Source of the DNA: Begonia masoniana
Lineage: Eukaryota; Streptophyta; Magnoliopsida; Cucurbitales; Begoniaceae
Direction of reading: 5' to 3'
NCBI GenBank assembly: GCA_022432975.1
Contig: CM039511.1
Coordinates: forward strand, 25,659,153-25,723,152
DNA: 64,000 nt
The notes beneath the pieces were generated by a model. That model had not been told where the DNA came from. It made no database searches and saw only the letters and a list, made by a program, of their open reading frames with translations. Shown here piece after piece: positions 31,219 through 43,132 of this stretch. Within the stretch, counting starts at the first letter, position 1, and every line of letters begins with the position of its first letter. A program made the translations under genes and the position numbers.

Positions 31219-31594
31219 TGTGATGAGCCGGATGTCTAAGTATGGTACGATGGCTGCACGAACCGGAACCCGGATGGCGGTACGTCCGCGCGGGCGAACC
31301 GGAAGGTAACGGGTCGTAAAAAGGGGGTCGTCACAATCCCACATCGCTTGGGGAAGTATGTGGAAATGAAACATATGTAAAGAGACCCTCCCAACATAGC
31401 AAGACGCGTTTTGGAGCACGATTGGCGACGGATCCCATAAGAACTCCGAAGTTAAAAGTGCTTCGGCGAGAGCAATTCCAGGTTGGGTGACCTTCCGGGA
31501 AGTTCTCGCCAAACAAAGCCGTGAGGGGAGGGTATTGTGCTACGGCCCATTCCCCAGAGCGGACAATATCTTGCTGGGAAACGGGGTCGTTACA
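31219..31594 (+). repeat. Cassandra LTR 4
   Basis: 376 bp; starts TGTGATGAGCC (one change) and is followed by the right ATAAC duplication. Confidence 0.93.
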
Positions 31595-31940
31595 ATAACA
31601 GCCGTGCCTGAGCCCCACCTCGCGTAACCAGATACAGATTACATTGATTCATTACGTTTATTCATTTCATTTTCATAAACACGTGAAGAAATCCGTTTTC
31701 GTGCTATTTTAAAAATACGTGATGCATGAACAGTTATAGACATAAAATAAACAAACATCATACATACCATCAAGACTATAAAAATCATAACCTATAAAAG
31801 ACTATAAAAAGCATAACCTATAAAAGAACTAACCCTATCTACCCGACCAAAGCATATAAACAAACAACTCTTCAGAGATCCTCGACGCGACATCGACATA
31901 CGGTGTAGGCCACTCGACCAAGTAAGTCACGAGAACTTAC

Positions 31941-31985
31941 CTCGTCTGCGCTGAACTTCAAGTTCCGTCCACGAGCGTTGTTCGT
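31941..31985 (-). other. Candidate 45-nt microexon in the F 3' LTR
   Basis: Reverse strand; bounded by TTTGTCTCAG and GTAAGTTCTC. In phase it reads EQRSWTELEVQRRR plus split codons. The Cassandra array lies in the intron downstream of it. The copy in the other F LTR is 39112-39156 (donor GTAAAT). Confidence 0.6.
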
Positions 31986-32922
31986 CTGAGACAAAACACA
32001 ACAATTGTCGTTAAACGAGTTTTAAACCTTTATACGTCCAAATTTTACGAAATCTTAATTAAGGAAATTTTCCTAAAGTTCTAACTCAACTCTTCGAGAC
32101 ATTTTATCGAGCAATTTGTGCTCATGAATTTCCAAAACTCCATTAATGGAGATTCTCAAACCTAAAAATCTAGCTTTTCAACCTAAACACCGAATACACT
32201 CTAGATTTCATCCAATAACGTTTAATACATTCAATATACTCACTAATACGTCAAACCTATCAATTTCTAACTTTAAACTACGATTTTCACAAAACCTAAA
32301 CGAAACCCTAACCTCTAAACTCCTTGAAAACTGAACTATAACGCTCCAAAAGCATAGAACCATACCTAGGGTTGCGAGAGGAGGAGAAAACGTGAAGAAC
32401 GGAGGACAAACGGAGGAGGAACGAACGTCAGAAATGGGGAATCGCCGTGAAGCTTCGTCGGAGGAAGGACATCGCAGGGGAGAGGAGAAAAAATGGCGTG
32501 GAGAAGAAGAAAGACATGTGTTTTAATTGAAATTTTTGACTTTGCAAATTACCATTTTGCCCTTCCTTTGATTTTCTATTTGTTTCGTCCTTCGTTTCTT
32601 TAATTAACAAACGATTCGGTTTCTCCAAATTTTCTTACTTTGCCAATAACTTCAACTTACTACCAGGGTTTTATTAAAACTGTCCGTTCGTAATTCGAAC
32701 CTCATTTACTATTTTTACTAAAGTATCTTTTATATTACGATAAACGCAATTCTCGTAAAATTAGCATTAAACCCCTAAAATTTCCAAAATTTTCTTAAAA
32801 TCCTTATTATTTATTAGGATCGTAATAACACTTTCTTTTTGCAAAATGGACTTGATTTGACATAATTATAAAAATGTCATTATATTATTAATTTACAAAA
32901 TCCAGTAAATCCGGGTGTTACA

Positions 32923-32962
32923 TTCCATCCACCTTATTTAAAATTTTGTCCTCAAAATTTGA
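32923..32962 (-). other. Element F polypurine tract and adjacent hairpin
   Basis: On the minus strand AATTTTGAGGACAAAATT (32942-32959) can fold into a 7-bp stem, followed by the purine-rich AAGGTGGATGGAA directly at the LTR. The same pair of signals is present in A and G. Confidence 0.85.
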
Positions 32963-35900
32963 TTATACAAACAACTCGGGATACCTAGCCATCATATCTT
33001 GCTGTCGCTCCCAAGTCGCTTCCTCAACCTCGTGGTTCCGCCATAGGACTTTAACTAGCAGAATCTCTTTGTTGCGCAAAACCTTGATGGAAGACTCCAA
33101 AATACGTATCGGCTTCTCCTCATACGTCAAGGTAGGCTGTACCTCGATGTCTCTCGCCTCTACGATATGCGATGGATCGCGCAAACACTTCCGAAGTATA
33201 GATACGTGAAACACGTCGTGGATGCCTTCCATTGAAGCCGGAAGCTGTAGTCGATAAGCCATCTTCCCGACCTTCTTCAAAATAAGAAAGGGCCTCACAT
33301 AATGAGGGTTTAACTTGCCATTCCTTCCGAATCTCGTAACGCCTTTAAATGGAGAAAATTTCAAGTAAACCTCATCACCTTCTTCGAATTCCAGTTCCCT
33401 CCGTCTCGTGTCAGCATAGCTCTTCTGTCGACTCTGAGCTATCTCGATACGCTATCTAATAATGTCAATCTCTTCTGCCGTTTGCTGTAGGATCTCGGGA
33501 CCAACAATACTGGCTTCACCAACCTCATCCCAATACAGCGGAGATCTACTCTTTCGACCATATAAAGCTTCGTACGGAGCCATACCGATGGTAGCCTGGA
33601 AGCTGTTGTTATAAGAGAACTCGATCAGTGGCAAATACCTGCTCCACGATCCTTGAAATTCCAACACACAAGCTCTGAGCATATCCTCCAGAGTCTGATT
33701 CGTCCTCTCTGTCTGACCATCAGTCTAAGGATGAAATGCTGTGCTGAAATTCAGTTGAGTCCCCATAGCTTTGTGCAGACTCTTCTAGAATTTCGATGTA
33801 AACCTCGGATCTCGATCTGAGACAATCAAAACTAATACACCGTGCAATCTAACAACCTCCTGCACATAAAGCTCGGCTAGCTGGTTCATCGAAGATGTCA
33901 TCTTCACAGATAAGAAGTGAGCCGACTTTGTCAATCGGTCCACGATCACCCAGACGCCATCATGGCCCTTCGTCGTCCTCGGGAGCCCCACAATAAAATC
34001 CATGGAGATCTGTTCACATTTCCACTCCGGAATAGGCAGTGGCTATAGTGTTCCGGCCGGCCTCTGGTGTTCTGCTTTCACCTGTTGATAAACTAAACAG
34101 GTTTCGACATATTTGGCGACCTCTCTCTTCATGTTTGGCCACCAGAAGTGTTGTTTCAAATCCCGGTACATCTTGGTACTTCCCAGGTGCACAGAATAAG
34201 CTGAAGAATGTGCCTCAGCCAATATCTCCTTCTTTAGCTCCTCATCATTAGGCACGTACTACCTATTCCTAAATTTTAGAATACCATCCTCTGATAAATG
34301 GAAATCCGACGAATCCTCGGATGTCAAGCCCAAACAAAACTCCTCGCACTCCCTATCATTCTCCTGAGCTTCACGGATCTTATCCAGAATAGTCGGCCTG
34401 AGAGAAATGTTGGTGAGCATACTGGACAACTCTGCCACTATCTCCACATCGAACCTCTCAATCTCAGACCATAATGTAACCGACATCATTGCAAGTGAAG
34501 GTTGACTCGCAGAAGGAATTCGGCTTAAAGCATCAGCAACTTTATTCGCTTTTCTTGGATGGTACTTTATCTCAAACTCATAGTCTTTGACGAACTCGAG
34601 CCACCTTTTCTGCCGCATATTAAGTTCCTTCTGTGTAAATAAGTACTTCAAGCTTTTGTGGTCAGAAAATATCTCGCACTGCTGCCCATATAAATAATGT
34701 CTCCAAATCTTCAGTGCGAAGACCACGGCTGCTAACTCCAGATCATGCGTAGGATAATTCTGCTCATACGGCTTCAGCTGTCTAGAAGCATAAGCAATCA
34801 CCCTACCTTCCTGCATAAGCACGTATCCAAGTCCAACTCCGAACGCATCACAATATATACTGAATTTATCACCTTCAACAGGCAATATCAACACTGGAGC
34901 TGTGGTCAATCTCTGCTTTAACTCCATAAAACTGTCATCACAAGCAGCCGACCATACAAATTTCTCGTTCTTCCGAGTCAAGCGTGAAAGAGGAACTGCA
35001 ATCTTCGAGAATCCCTCTATAAACTTCCGATAATAGCCAGCTAATCTGAGAAATCCACGTACTTCACGCATGTTTTTAGGCTGTGGCCAGTCTCTGACCA
35101 CCTAAATTTTGCTCGGATCCACAGAAACCCCTTCTTCTGATATAATATGGCTGAGAAAACTGACCTTATCCAGCCAAAACTCGCACTTAGAGAACTTCGG
35201 ATACAACTGGTGCTGGCATAGAATCCTCGGAACTATTCTCAAGTGCTCCTCATGTTCTTCCTTCGTCTTTGAATAGATTAAAATGTCGTCGATGAAAACA
35301 ACAACGAACTGGTCCAAGTACTCCTTGAAGACTCGGTTCATCAAGTCCATAAACGCTGCAGGGGCATTAGTAAGTCCAAATGACATGACAAGGAACTCAT
35401 AATGCCCATACCTCGTTCGGAATGCCGTCTTCTGAATGTCTTCCTTCCGTACCTTCAACTGATAGTAACCCGAGCGTAGGTCAATCCTGGAAAACACTCG
35501 GGCACCCTGTAGTTGATCAAACAAGTCATCTATCTAGGGCAGTGGGTACTTATTCTTCACTGTAAGCTTATTCAGCTCTCTGTAGTCCACGCACATCCTA
35601 AGGCTCCCATCTTTCTTCTTGACGAATAGAACAGGCGCACCCCATGGTGAAAAACTGGGTCGTATGAAACCCTTGTCTAGCAACTCATCTAACTGAGATT
35701 TCAACTCTTTCAACTCAGCAGGCGCCAATCTATATGCATTCTTCGACACAGGCGCTGAACTAGGATAAACATCAATCACAAATTCAATCTCCCGGTCTGG
35801 TGGTAAACCAGGGAGATCATCAAGGAAGATCTCAGAGAATTCTCTGACTACATGAATGTCACTCGGCTTTACTTCGCTGAGCAACTGAGTATCAAATACA

Positions 35901-37417
35901 GTGGCCAAATAAATAGAGCACTCACCTTTAAACTGCTCGTTGACCTTCATTGAATAAGAAATAGGCGACCCACTCAATCGGTTTATCGCCTGATAAGAAA
36001 ACTCTGCTTTACCCGGGGGTCGAAAGGTCACAATCCCGGATCGACAATCGATGGTGGCGAAGTGCTGTGACAGCCAGTCCATCCCTAAGATAAGATCGTA
36101 CCGCTCTATGTTCAGAACTATCAGACAAGCATAAAGGGTAGCATCCCCCATTGAGATGAAATTACCCCGGAGAATACGATCCAACTGCATATGCTCTCCC
36201 GAAGGCAACATCACTCTATACTAGACCTCTGCTAACTCAGACGCTAATCTCAATCTAGCCATGCAAGCAATTGAAATAAAGGAATGCGTAGCTCCAGTGT
36301 CTATCAACGAAAATACCGCTACGCCCATAATCAAAATGGTACCTGCTATCACCGAGGGCTGAGCCTCATCATCGATATCACCAAGCTCAATGAATGCAAA
36401 GATCCTCGGCATAACCTTCCTCTGGTCTCCACTCAACTGATCCCGGCCCAGCTTTGGGAAATCTCTAACGTAATGGCCAACTTCACCACATCTATAACAC
36501 TTGTTAGTGCCAACCCGGCACTCTCCACTGTGCTCTCGCTAACATTTCGGGCACCAGGGTATCTAAGAAGTTCTCTGCACCTACTTGCCCTTGCCTCGAT
36601 CGTTGCCTCCTTCTAGAGGCCTCTTTACACCCCTTTGCTGCTGTTGGGGCTGTGGTGCTCTGGGCTGCCAACCTCGGTTCTGAGACAGAAGACGAATCTC
36701 ACGGAAGAAGCCCTTAGCTGGCTCCCTCGGCCTAACACAAGTAGCTCTGGCAGCCTCGAAGTTCAGAGCTCTAGCTGCAATATCAGAATAGGGCACGTCT
36801 ATAATTCCCGACACAACCATGTTCATCCGGATCTCTGGATTCAGCCCTTCCATAAATTGATGCACTTTGTCTTCATTGTCGCTGACAAGACACGGTGCAA
36901 ATCGTGATAAAGCCTCGAACTTCCGAATATAATCAGCAACTGAACCTGTCTGCTTCAGCTGCGTAAACTCGTTCCTCTTAGCCACCCTCATCGTGCGGCT
37001 GAAATACTTGTCAAAAAATACGGTCTTGAACTGTTTCCAGGTCATAATCGATACATCCATCGTTGACTTGATCGAATCCAACCAGAAACGGGCATCCAAC
37101 GCCAAATGGAAAGTGACATAAGCCACCTTACTCCCGTTCCCAACTTCTGCATAACCCAGCATATCCTCCATCACCCTGATCCATTCCTCAGCAACCGTTG
37201 GATCAGATGATCTGCCGTTGAATACTGGAGGTCGAAGACTTTGGAACTTCTGCATGCCCTGGTTGTTAGGAACCACCAACTCTTAGGCCTTCTGGTTCTC
37301 TCGGTTCACTAAGTTCTCGATTTGCTGTGCCTGTCGGTCCATGTGTTGAGACTGATGGTCCAACAATTTTGTAAGTTGATCTAAGGCGTCATCCCTAGGG
37401 TCTCTTCCTCGAGTCAT
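32963..37417 (-). pseudogene. gag-pol: Element F gag-pol polyprotein, one frame with 12 nonsense codons
   Basis: A single minus-strand frame of 1,484 codons with no frameshift. In order: gag (37417 to about 36500), CCHC knuckle region CYRCGEVGHYVRDF near 36480 (last Cys replaced by Phe), protease DTGATHSF near 36290, reverse transcriptase with FIDDILIYS near 35290, RNase H ([11 protein letters not shown] near 34840, HDLELAAV near 34740), integrase H2C2 near 34110 (CLVYQQ, second Cys replaced by Tyr), integrase core ([27 protein letters not shown]), GPY/F module and chromodomain (EEATWERQQDMM) ending at 32966. Stops: 37283, 36581, 36563, 36539, 36221, 35534, 35102, 34259, 34043, 33785, 33725 and 33452 (lower coordinate). 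It cannot now make an active enzyme set, but an intact version would be the natural helper for A and G. Confidence 0.93.
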
Positions 37418-37564
37418 ATTGTATAAAACCTATAAAAGTTAAACAGATAATCTTAAGAAACAAAAACAAATAAATAAAATAGAACGTACTTACAGTTAAT
37501 GAAGGATGTCCGCGTAGTGGCTGTGCAGTCGAGCAGTCTACAGAACCGTTTTTAAAACCTGGGG

Positions 37565-37576
37565 GCTCTGATACCA
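37565..37576 (-). other. Primer binding site of element F
   Basis: Minus-strand TGGTATCAGAGC, five bases from the 5' LTR end at 37582. Confidence 0.92.
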
Positions 37577-37581
37577 TAACT

Positions 37582-40091
37582 TGTGACGACCCTAACACTG
37601 TACCCATTTTTCTCGTAATATATTTTTTTTTATAACCTAAGTAATCCTATAACGTAAAGGCGGAAACTTAAAAAGTTAATAGAATTAAAAACCAATGTAG
37701 CAGAATTTAAAACGGAAACCAAAATTTGTAAAACATTCGAATCTATTTTTTTTTTTAAAACCACGAATAAAGTTTTAAAAAAATTAAAAGAAAACATTAA
37801 AACATTAATTAAAAACAATTAAAAACAGAGGGGAAGCATTCGGTAGAGAACAGGGGCAGAAACGGGCAATCGCCCTAAAAATAAATGGGCGATCGCTGGT
37901 TTTGCCAGCGATCGCCTGGGTGAAGCGACCACAGATCGCGGCGACAACACGAGGTGCGATCGATCACCCGAAATGGGTGATCGATCGCCACTCGCTCTAG
38001 AAATCTATTTCCAGAGCGCTCGGCGATTCGCCCAGCGATCGCCTGGCTTCCTCCCTCTTCTTTCCTCTTTCTTTTCCTTCTACTACCTTCTCTTCTTTCT
38101 CTTCCTGCATATCAATACACTTCACAATTCCTTTAACCAAATTTTACCTACACCTCAACCATACCTTACAATATAAATTCACTCAAAATTTTATGCAAAC
38201 AACGACTCAAGGCACATTTAAAAACATAACCTATTTTTCTAAAAACAAACCGCGTGGATATGTTTAAAAACCGAATATTTTCCTAATACCAAACATTTAC
38301 AAAATACATTTCCAAAACATTTTAAAAACAAACTCAAAACATAACCTATCCACTATTCAGAACCAAACACCCTAAAATGTCTCTAACTATACAGGTTTCT
38401 ATCAAAAATAGCCCAAAATACCTACATACGTCCCCACGGGTCATGAACGCCTCGACTGCGCCAGCACACTCCCGCAATCATTTTTCGTCAACTGAACTCA
38501 GGCTTCTGGAGGAGGAACATCGTCCTCACCTGTCTCGTAATCACCTACACCATACAGACACACTATGAGATAAAAATCTCAGCAAGTTTCGTAAATGCAA
38601 TGCATGCTGTGCGTATGAGTTTCAGAAATCATGCAACATTTTCTTATCATTACATCGCAGACAGAATGTCACCGAGGTCTCAGCGTATTAGATGGAGAGG
38701 ACACATCCCGTGGTCGGACTGCCCTCTTCACCTAACCAGGGGGGGAGGGTTACACGCTCGCACCCATAACAGCCATGCCTGAGCCCCACCTCGCGTAACC
38801 AGATACAGATTACATTGATTCATTACGTTTATTCATTTCATTTTCATAAACACGTGCAGAAATCCGTTTTCGTGCTATTTTAAAAATACGTGATGTATGA
38901 ACAGTTATAGACATAAAATAAACAAACATCATACATACAATCAAGACTAGAAAAAGCATAACCTATAAAAGACTATAAAAAGCATAATCTATAAAAGATA
39001 TAACCCTATCTACCCGACCAAAGCATATAAACAAACAACTCTTCAGAGATCCTCGACACGACATTGACATACGGTGTAGGCCACTCGGCCAAGTAAGTCA
39101 CGAGAATTTACCTCGTGCGCACTGAACTTCAAGCTCTGTCCACGAGCGTTGTTCGTCTGAGACAAAACACAACAATTTTTGTTAAACGAGCTTTAAACCG
39201 TTATACGTCCAAATTTAACGAAACCTTAATTAAGGAAATTTTCCTAAAGTTCTAACTCAACTCTTCGAGACATTTTATCGAGCAATTCGTGCTCGTGAAT
39301 TTCCAAAACTCCATTAATGGAAATTCTCAAACCTAAAAATCCGATTTTTCAACCTAAACACCGAATACACTCTAGATTTCGTCCAATAACGTTTAATACG
39401 TTAAATATACTCACTAATACGTCAAACCTATCAATTTCAAACTTTAAACTACGTTTTTCACAAAACCTAAACGAAACCCTAACCGCTAAACTCCGTGAAA
39501 ACCAAACTATAACACTCCAAAAGCATAGAATCATACCTAGGGTTGCGAGAGGAGGAGAAAACGTGAAGAACGGAGGACGAACGGACGAGGAACGAACGTC
39601 GGAAATGGGGAATCGCCGTGAAGCTTCATCGGAGGAAGGAAATCGCAGGGGAGAGGAGAAAAAATGGCGTGGAGAAGAAGAAAGACGTGTTTTAATTGAA
39701 ATTTTTTACTTTGCAAATTACCATTTTGCCCTTCCTTTGATTTTCTATTTGTTTCGTCCTTCGTTTCTTTAATTAACAAATGATTCGGTTTCTCCAAATT
39801 TTCTTACTTCGCCGATAACTTCAACTTACTACCAGGGTTTTATTAAAACTGTCCGTTTGCAATTCGGACCTCGTTTACTATTTTTACCAAAGTATCCTTT
39901 ATATTACGATAAACGCAATTCTTGTAAAATTAGCGTTAAACCCCTAAAAATCCCGAAATTTTCTTAAAATCTTTATTAATTATTAAGATCGTAATAACGC
40001 TTTCTTTTTACAAAATGGACTTGATTTGACATAATTACAAAAATATCATTATATTATTGATTTATAAAATCCCATAAATCTGGGTGTTATA
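37582..40091 (-). repeat. Element F 5' LTR (2,510 bp)
   Basis: Partner of 28626-32922, without Cassandra. At 38765-38769 it preserves the empty ATAAC site (CACCCATAACAGCC) that the Cassandra array occupies in the other LTR. Terminal exon 38498-38544, 45-nt cassette 39112-39156, leader donor near 39536, GATCGATCG cluster 37868-38045. Confidence 0.93.
39112..39156 (-). other. Candidate 45-nt microexon in the F 5' LTR
   Basis: Same length and position as 31941-31985; the donor is GTAAAT instead of GTAAGT, and five or so bases differ, leaving the frame open. Confidence 0.55.
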
Positions 40092-40656
40092 ATGTCTTTC
40101 TTACAGAATACTTAACTAAACTTTATCGTCCACAAACTTTGGACGATAACTTTCTTACAGAAACACATGACTAAACTTTATCGTCAACAAACTTTCGACT
40201 ATGACTTTCTTACAGAAACACATAACTAAACTTTATCGTCCACAAACTTTGGACGATGACTTTCTTACAGAATACTTAACTAAACTTAAAGAATCCCGAC
40301 TCTAAACCATGCATTACCCGATCGATCGCCCCTTCCTGGCGATCGATCTGCTAGCTCTCTTGATTTTGTACTGAGAGCTACCTTCATATTATTTTCCTCT
40401 GTACCTACACACCATTCACACAGAATTTCCAGAAACATTAAACGTCAAAAAATATATTCCATTTCATCGATTTAAATATCTATACTATCCAGACATCAAA
40501 CACCCTAAAATGAGTTCTATACATTTCTTTCCTATCTAAACACCCATCAGCGCATTTAAACTTCAAAAAACCACAAAATCCTTGACTATTGCACCCACGG
40601 GTCAATTTAACTCAGACTGCACTGCACACTCCCACGGGTACACCTCTTCAACCAGC

Positions 40657-40703
40657 TTATGCGTCGGGTGGAGGAATCTCATCCTCACCTGTCTCGAAGT
40701 CAC
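40657..40703 (-). other. Candidate terminal coding exon in the G 3' LTR (GEDEIPPPDA-stop)
   Basis: Reverse strand, after ATGGTGTAG; reads GDFETGEDEIPPPDA then TAA, 47 nt. The partner LTR copy is at 48642-48688. Confidence 0.5.
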
Positions 40704-41255
40704 CTACACCATAGAGATAAACTATGAGCTAAAGGCTCAGTAAATCTACGTAAATGAAAATGCATGACGTGCATATGCAGTTCATAAAATCATGCAGTCA
40801 TGTTCATTCTTTACATTTCATAACAGATGGTGTCACCGAGGGTTGTCTCTCACTAGATGGAGAGGGGACATCTCGCGGTTAGATAACCCTTTCCATCTAC
40901 CGGGGGGAAAACATGCTCCTCCTCTCAACACAGCCATGTCTGAACTCCACCCCGGACGTGACCAGATTACATGCAATCATATCCTTTCTTTTAGCCTTTT
41001 CTTTTCATGAAAACTTAATGCGGGAAATTCCTTTTGATGCTTTTTTCTGAAAACTATGATGCATGAGCGTGAACAATGCATTAAACATACAACAAGCATA
41101 AAGTAGTAAATAAAGCTTAGGCAGGACATTCTATAAATCATAAGCACCCTATCTACCCATCCAGCCTAGACTAAAGCATTAAAATCACCAAATTCTAAAC
41201 CAATAACTCTCTTGTAGTGTAGGCCAAATCGGCCAAGCAAATCACGTTGACTTAT

Positions 41256-41300
41256 CTCGCATCCTTAACACGCAGAGCTTCTCGTTTTGAGCTAGTCCAC
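41256..41300 (-). other. Candidate 45-nt microexon in the G 3' LTR
   Basis: Reverse strand; preceded by TGTTCTAG, followed by ATAAGT, so the donor GT has become AT. Length and open phase are kept (GLAQNEKLCVLRMR). In the G 5' LTR most of this cassette is deleted but a GAG/GTAAGT donor remains near 49240. Confidence 0.5.
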
Positions 41301-41935
41301 CTAGAACATTTCACAACCCACGGCATTAGAACCAAACCTAAATCATCAAACTTTCAAAATCTCCAACATTCACCAATAGATTAACCAACTACTTCCAATA
41401 ATCGCCAATACATCCACTAGAGTCATAAATACCGCAAACCATCCATTTTTAACATAAACCATCAATTTCGATAAAACCCTAAACGAAACCCTAGTTAATA
41501 ATAACTCCAAAACTTGTACAACAACGTCCTTAAGAATAGAATCTTACCTAAGGGTTGTTTTTGGAGAAGAAATGTGAAGGATCGATTGCCGGAAGTGGAA
41601 TCGCGCGAGAGGGAGAAGGGAATTGCCTGGAACCCTCTGGAGGAATAAATGGCAGAATGAAAAATCGTGGGAGGGGAAAGAAGTTGTGAAGTTTTATAAT
41701 TAATTTGGCTTGGCAAATTACCATTCTTCCCTTCCAATTAATTTTCTATTAGTTTCGTCAATTATTTCGTTATTTAACTAATGATTCGTTCTCTCCAAAT
41801 TGTGCTCACTTCACCAGAAATCCTCATTTATTATAGGGGCTCTATTAAAACTTCTCGTTCACAAAACGAGCACAGATTCCTCTATTTATGAAAATTCCCT
41901 TAGTAAGTGGGAACCCGAAAATCTTGGGTGTTACA

Positions 41936-43132
41936 TTCCGCCCACCTTAATAAAAATTTTGTCCTCAAAATTGGCTTAGCGTATATTTCTCGACATTAAC
42001 GCCCCACGCCTTGCGGTCTTATTCTGCACTTTTCGGTTTCCTTCCCTTTATCTATCAAAATTGTAATTTCTTATTTAAAAAACTTGATTCTATCTATACT
42101 TGGAATCTATCTCTGTAGTTCTAAAACAGAACTCTTATAACCAATTGATACATCATTAACCTCATAACTGCATTCCTTACTTCCAATTGTGCTAAACACG
42201 TCTTTGCTTACGCTAGGAGTCTTACCAAATTTCCCAGGTCCTCAATCAAACGATCTCTAACTGTTTATTTGACATTTGACGTCTCGTGTATGCTTTGGTC
42301 TATATTTAATCGTCCAGTCGTTAAACTCTCTAACTCATTATTCTCATATGTCTAACTCAAATCCTTATTCTCCTTATTCTATGAATCGCAAATTTCACTA
42401 ATCGCATGCCATTAAACACTGATCTAACTTCCAATCTTAACTTTTCCAACTAGGCGTTTTATTGTTTAATCACTCATACACCCATTGATTTCACTTAAAC
42501 TCTCAATCTCCTTTCCTTTTTAATCTAACTAATTTCCTTCACTTATCCTTAAGCCCACATATCATTACTTCCAATTATTCCTAAGATCTCAATACTTATA
42601 ACTATATCTAGTCTCTCGCAGGATTTCCTCCCTCCTAGTCAAATCCTGAGCACTCTTCTCAACTTCCTCACAACTATTCATCCGACAACCTTCTCGTCTA
42701 TAACTTATTGTAATTAGTCTAACACTCTTAATCCGGACCTTACCCTTACATTTTTCCTTGAAATCTAGAAGTGTCCCTTCATCACCGTTTACCTCTATAG
42801 TTCCTCGAACGATGATATCCTTACTTATATCTTGGAGGTAATCTAAGATGGTAGGTCTCGAGTATCACCTCACACATGACTTTAACTCTCTAATATCTGG
42901 AAACTCACGAACTTCTAACTTCAATCGTATCCAAAACATACGAGTTTTTTTTTCTTTACAATGCACCCTTATCCGCTTAATCACACCAATGGTATTCCTT
43001 CTAATAGTAACTAAATTCTAAATGTTTCCATATCGTCTTGTATTCAACCTACAGTCTTCTCGTCGAGGTTCACCTAGGAAACCCTCTTTACCTAGCTTCG
43101 ACTATTCTCTTGCCTCTCTATTCTAATGTTCT
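41936..43132 (-). other. Element G non-coding internal block and polypurine tract
   Basis: No pol motif or long frame. Starts (minus strand) at the end of gag and runs to the hairpin AATTTTGAGGACAAAATT (41955-41972) and AAGGTGGGCGGAA before the 3' LTR. Short blocks resemble the equivalent region of A. Confidence 0.7.

Larger units (their letters stand above)
29878..31594 (+). mobile_element. Tandem Cassandra TRIM array (4 LTRs, 3 internal domains)
   Basis: Four LTRs of exactly 376 bp alternate with three internal domains of exactly 71 bp (period 447 bp; total 1,717 bp). Each LTR runs from TGTGATGACC (TGTGATGAGCC in the last) to CGTTACA and contains a 5S-rRNA-like segment. Each internal domain has TGGTATCAGAGC two bases after the LTR and a G-rich polypurine tract (CCCCCGAGGGGGGG) before the next LTR. 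The whole array is flanked by a perfect duplication ATAAC (29873-29877 and 31595-31599), so it behaves as one insertion. No protein is encoded, as is usual for Cassandra. Confidence 0.95.
28626..32922 (-). repeat. Element F 3' LTR (contains the Cassandra array)
   Basis: 4,297 bp, or about 2,575 bp without the Cassandra array and one target copy, against 2,510 bp for the partner. It includes a GATCGATCG cluster (28920-29110), terminal exon 29596-29642, 45-nt cassette 31941-31985 and leader donor near 32365. Confidence 0.92.
28626..40091 (-). mobile_element. Element F: full-length Ty3/gypsy chromovirus (Tekay/Del-like)
   Basis: 11,466 bp on the minus strand, inserted in the 3' LTR of G. Flanks: ATGAC (28621-28625) and ATGTC (40092-40096); the uninterrupted partner sequence TTGGACGATGACTTTC at about 48083 shows ATGAC is the original, so the right copy has one change. 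5' LTR 37582-40091, primer site 37565-37576, gag-pol 32963-37417, palindrome and polypurine tract 32923-32959, 3' LTR 28626-32922 (holding the Cassandra array). The outer LTR end is TATA instead of TACA. Domain order and the C-terminal chromodomain place it in the chromoviruses. Confidence 0.94.
27919..41935 (-). repeat. Element G 3' LTR (contains element F)
   Basis: About 2,546 bp after removal of F, between TGTAACGAACC and GGGTGTTACA. F entered at 28625/40092. The part right of F (40092-41935) keeps the short terminal exon (40657-40703), the 45-nt cassette (41256-41300) and a donor near 41547. Confidence 0.9.

Noticed and set aside
30061..31511. Tandem 5S rRNA genes
   Set aside because: The 447-bp periodicity resembles 5S arrays, but the TG...CA ends, primer sites, polypurine tracts and ATAAC duplication identify Cassandra, and the 5S-like part has diverged in box A.
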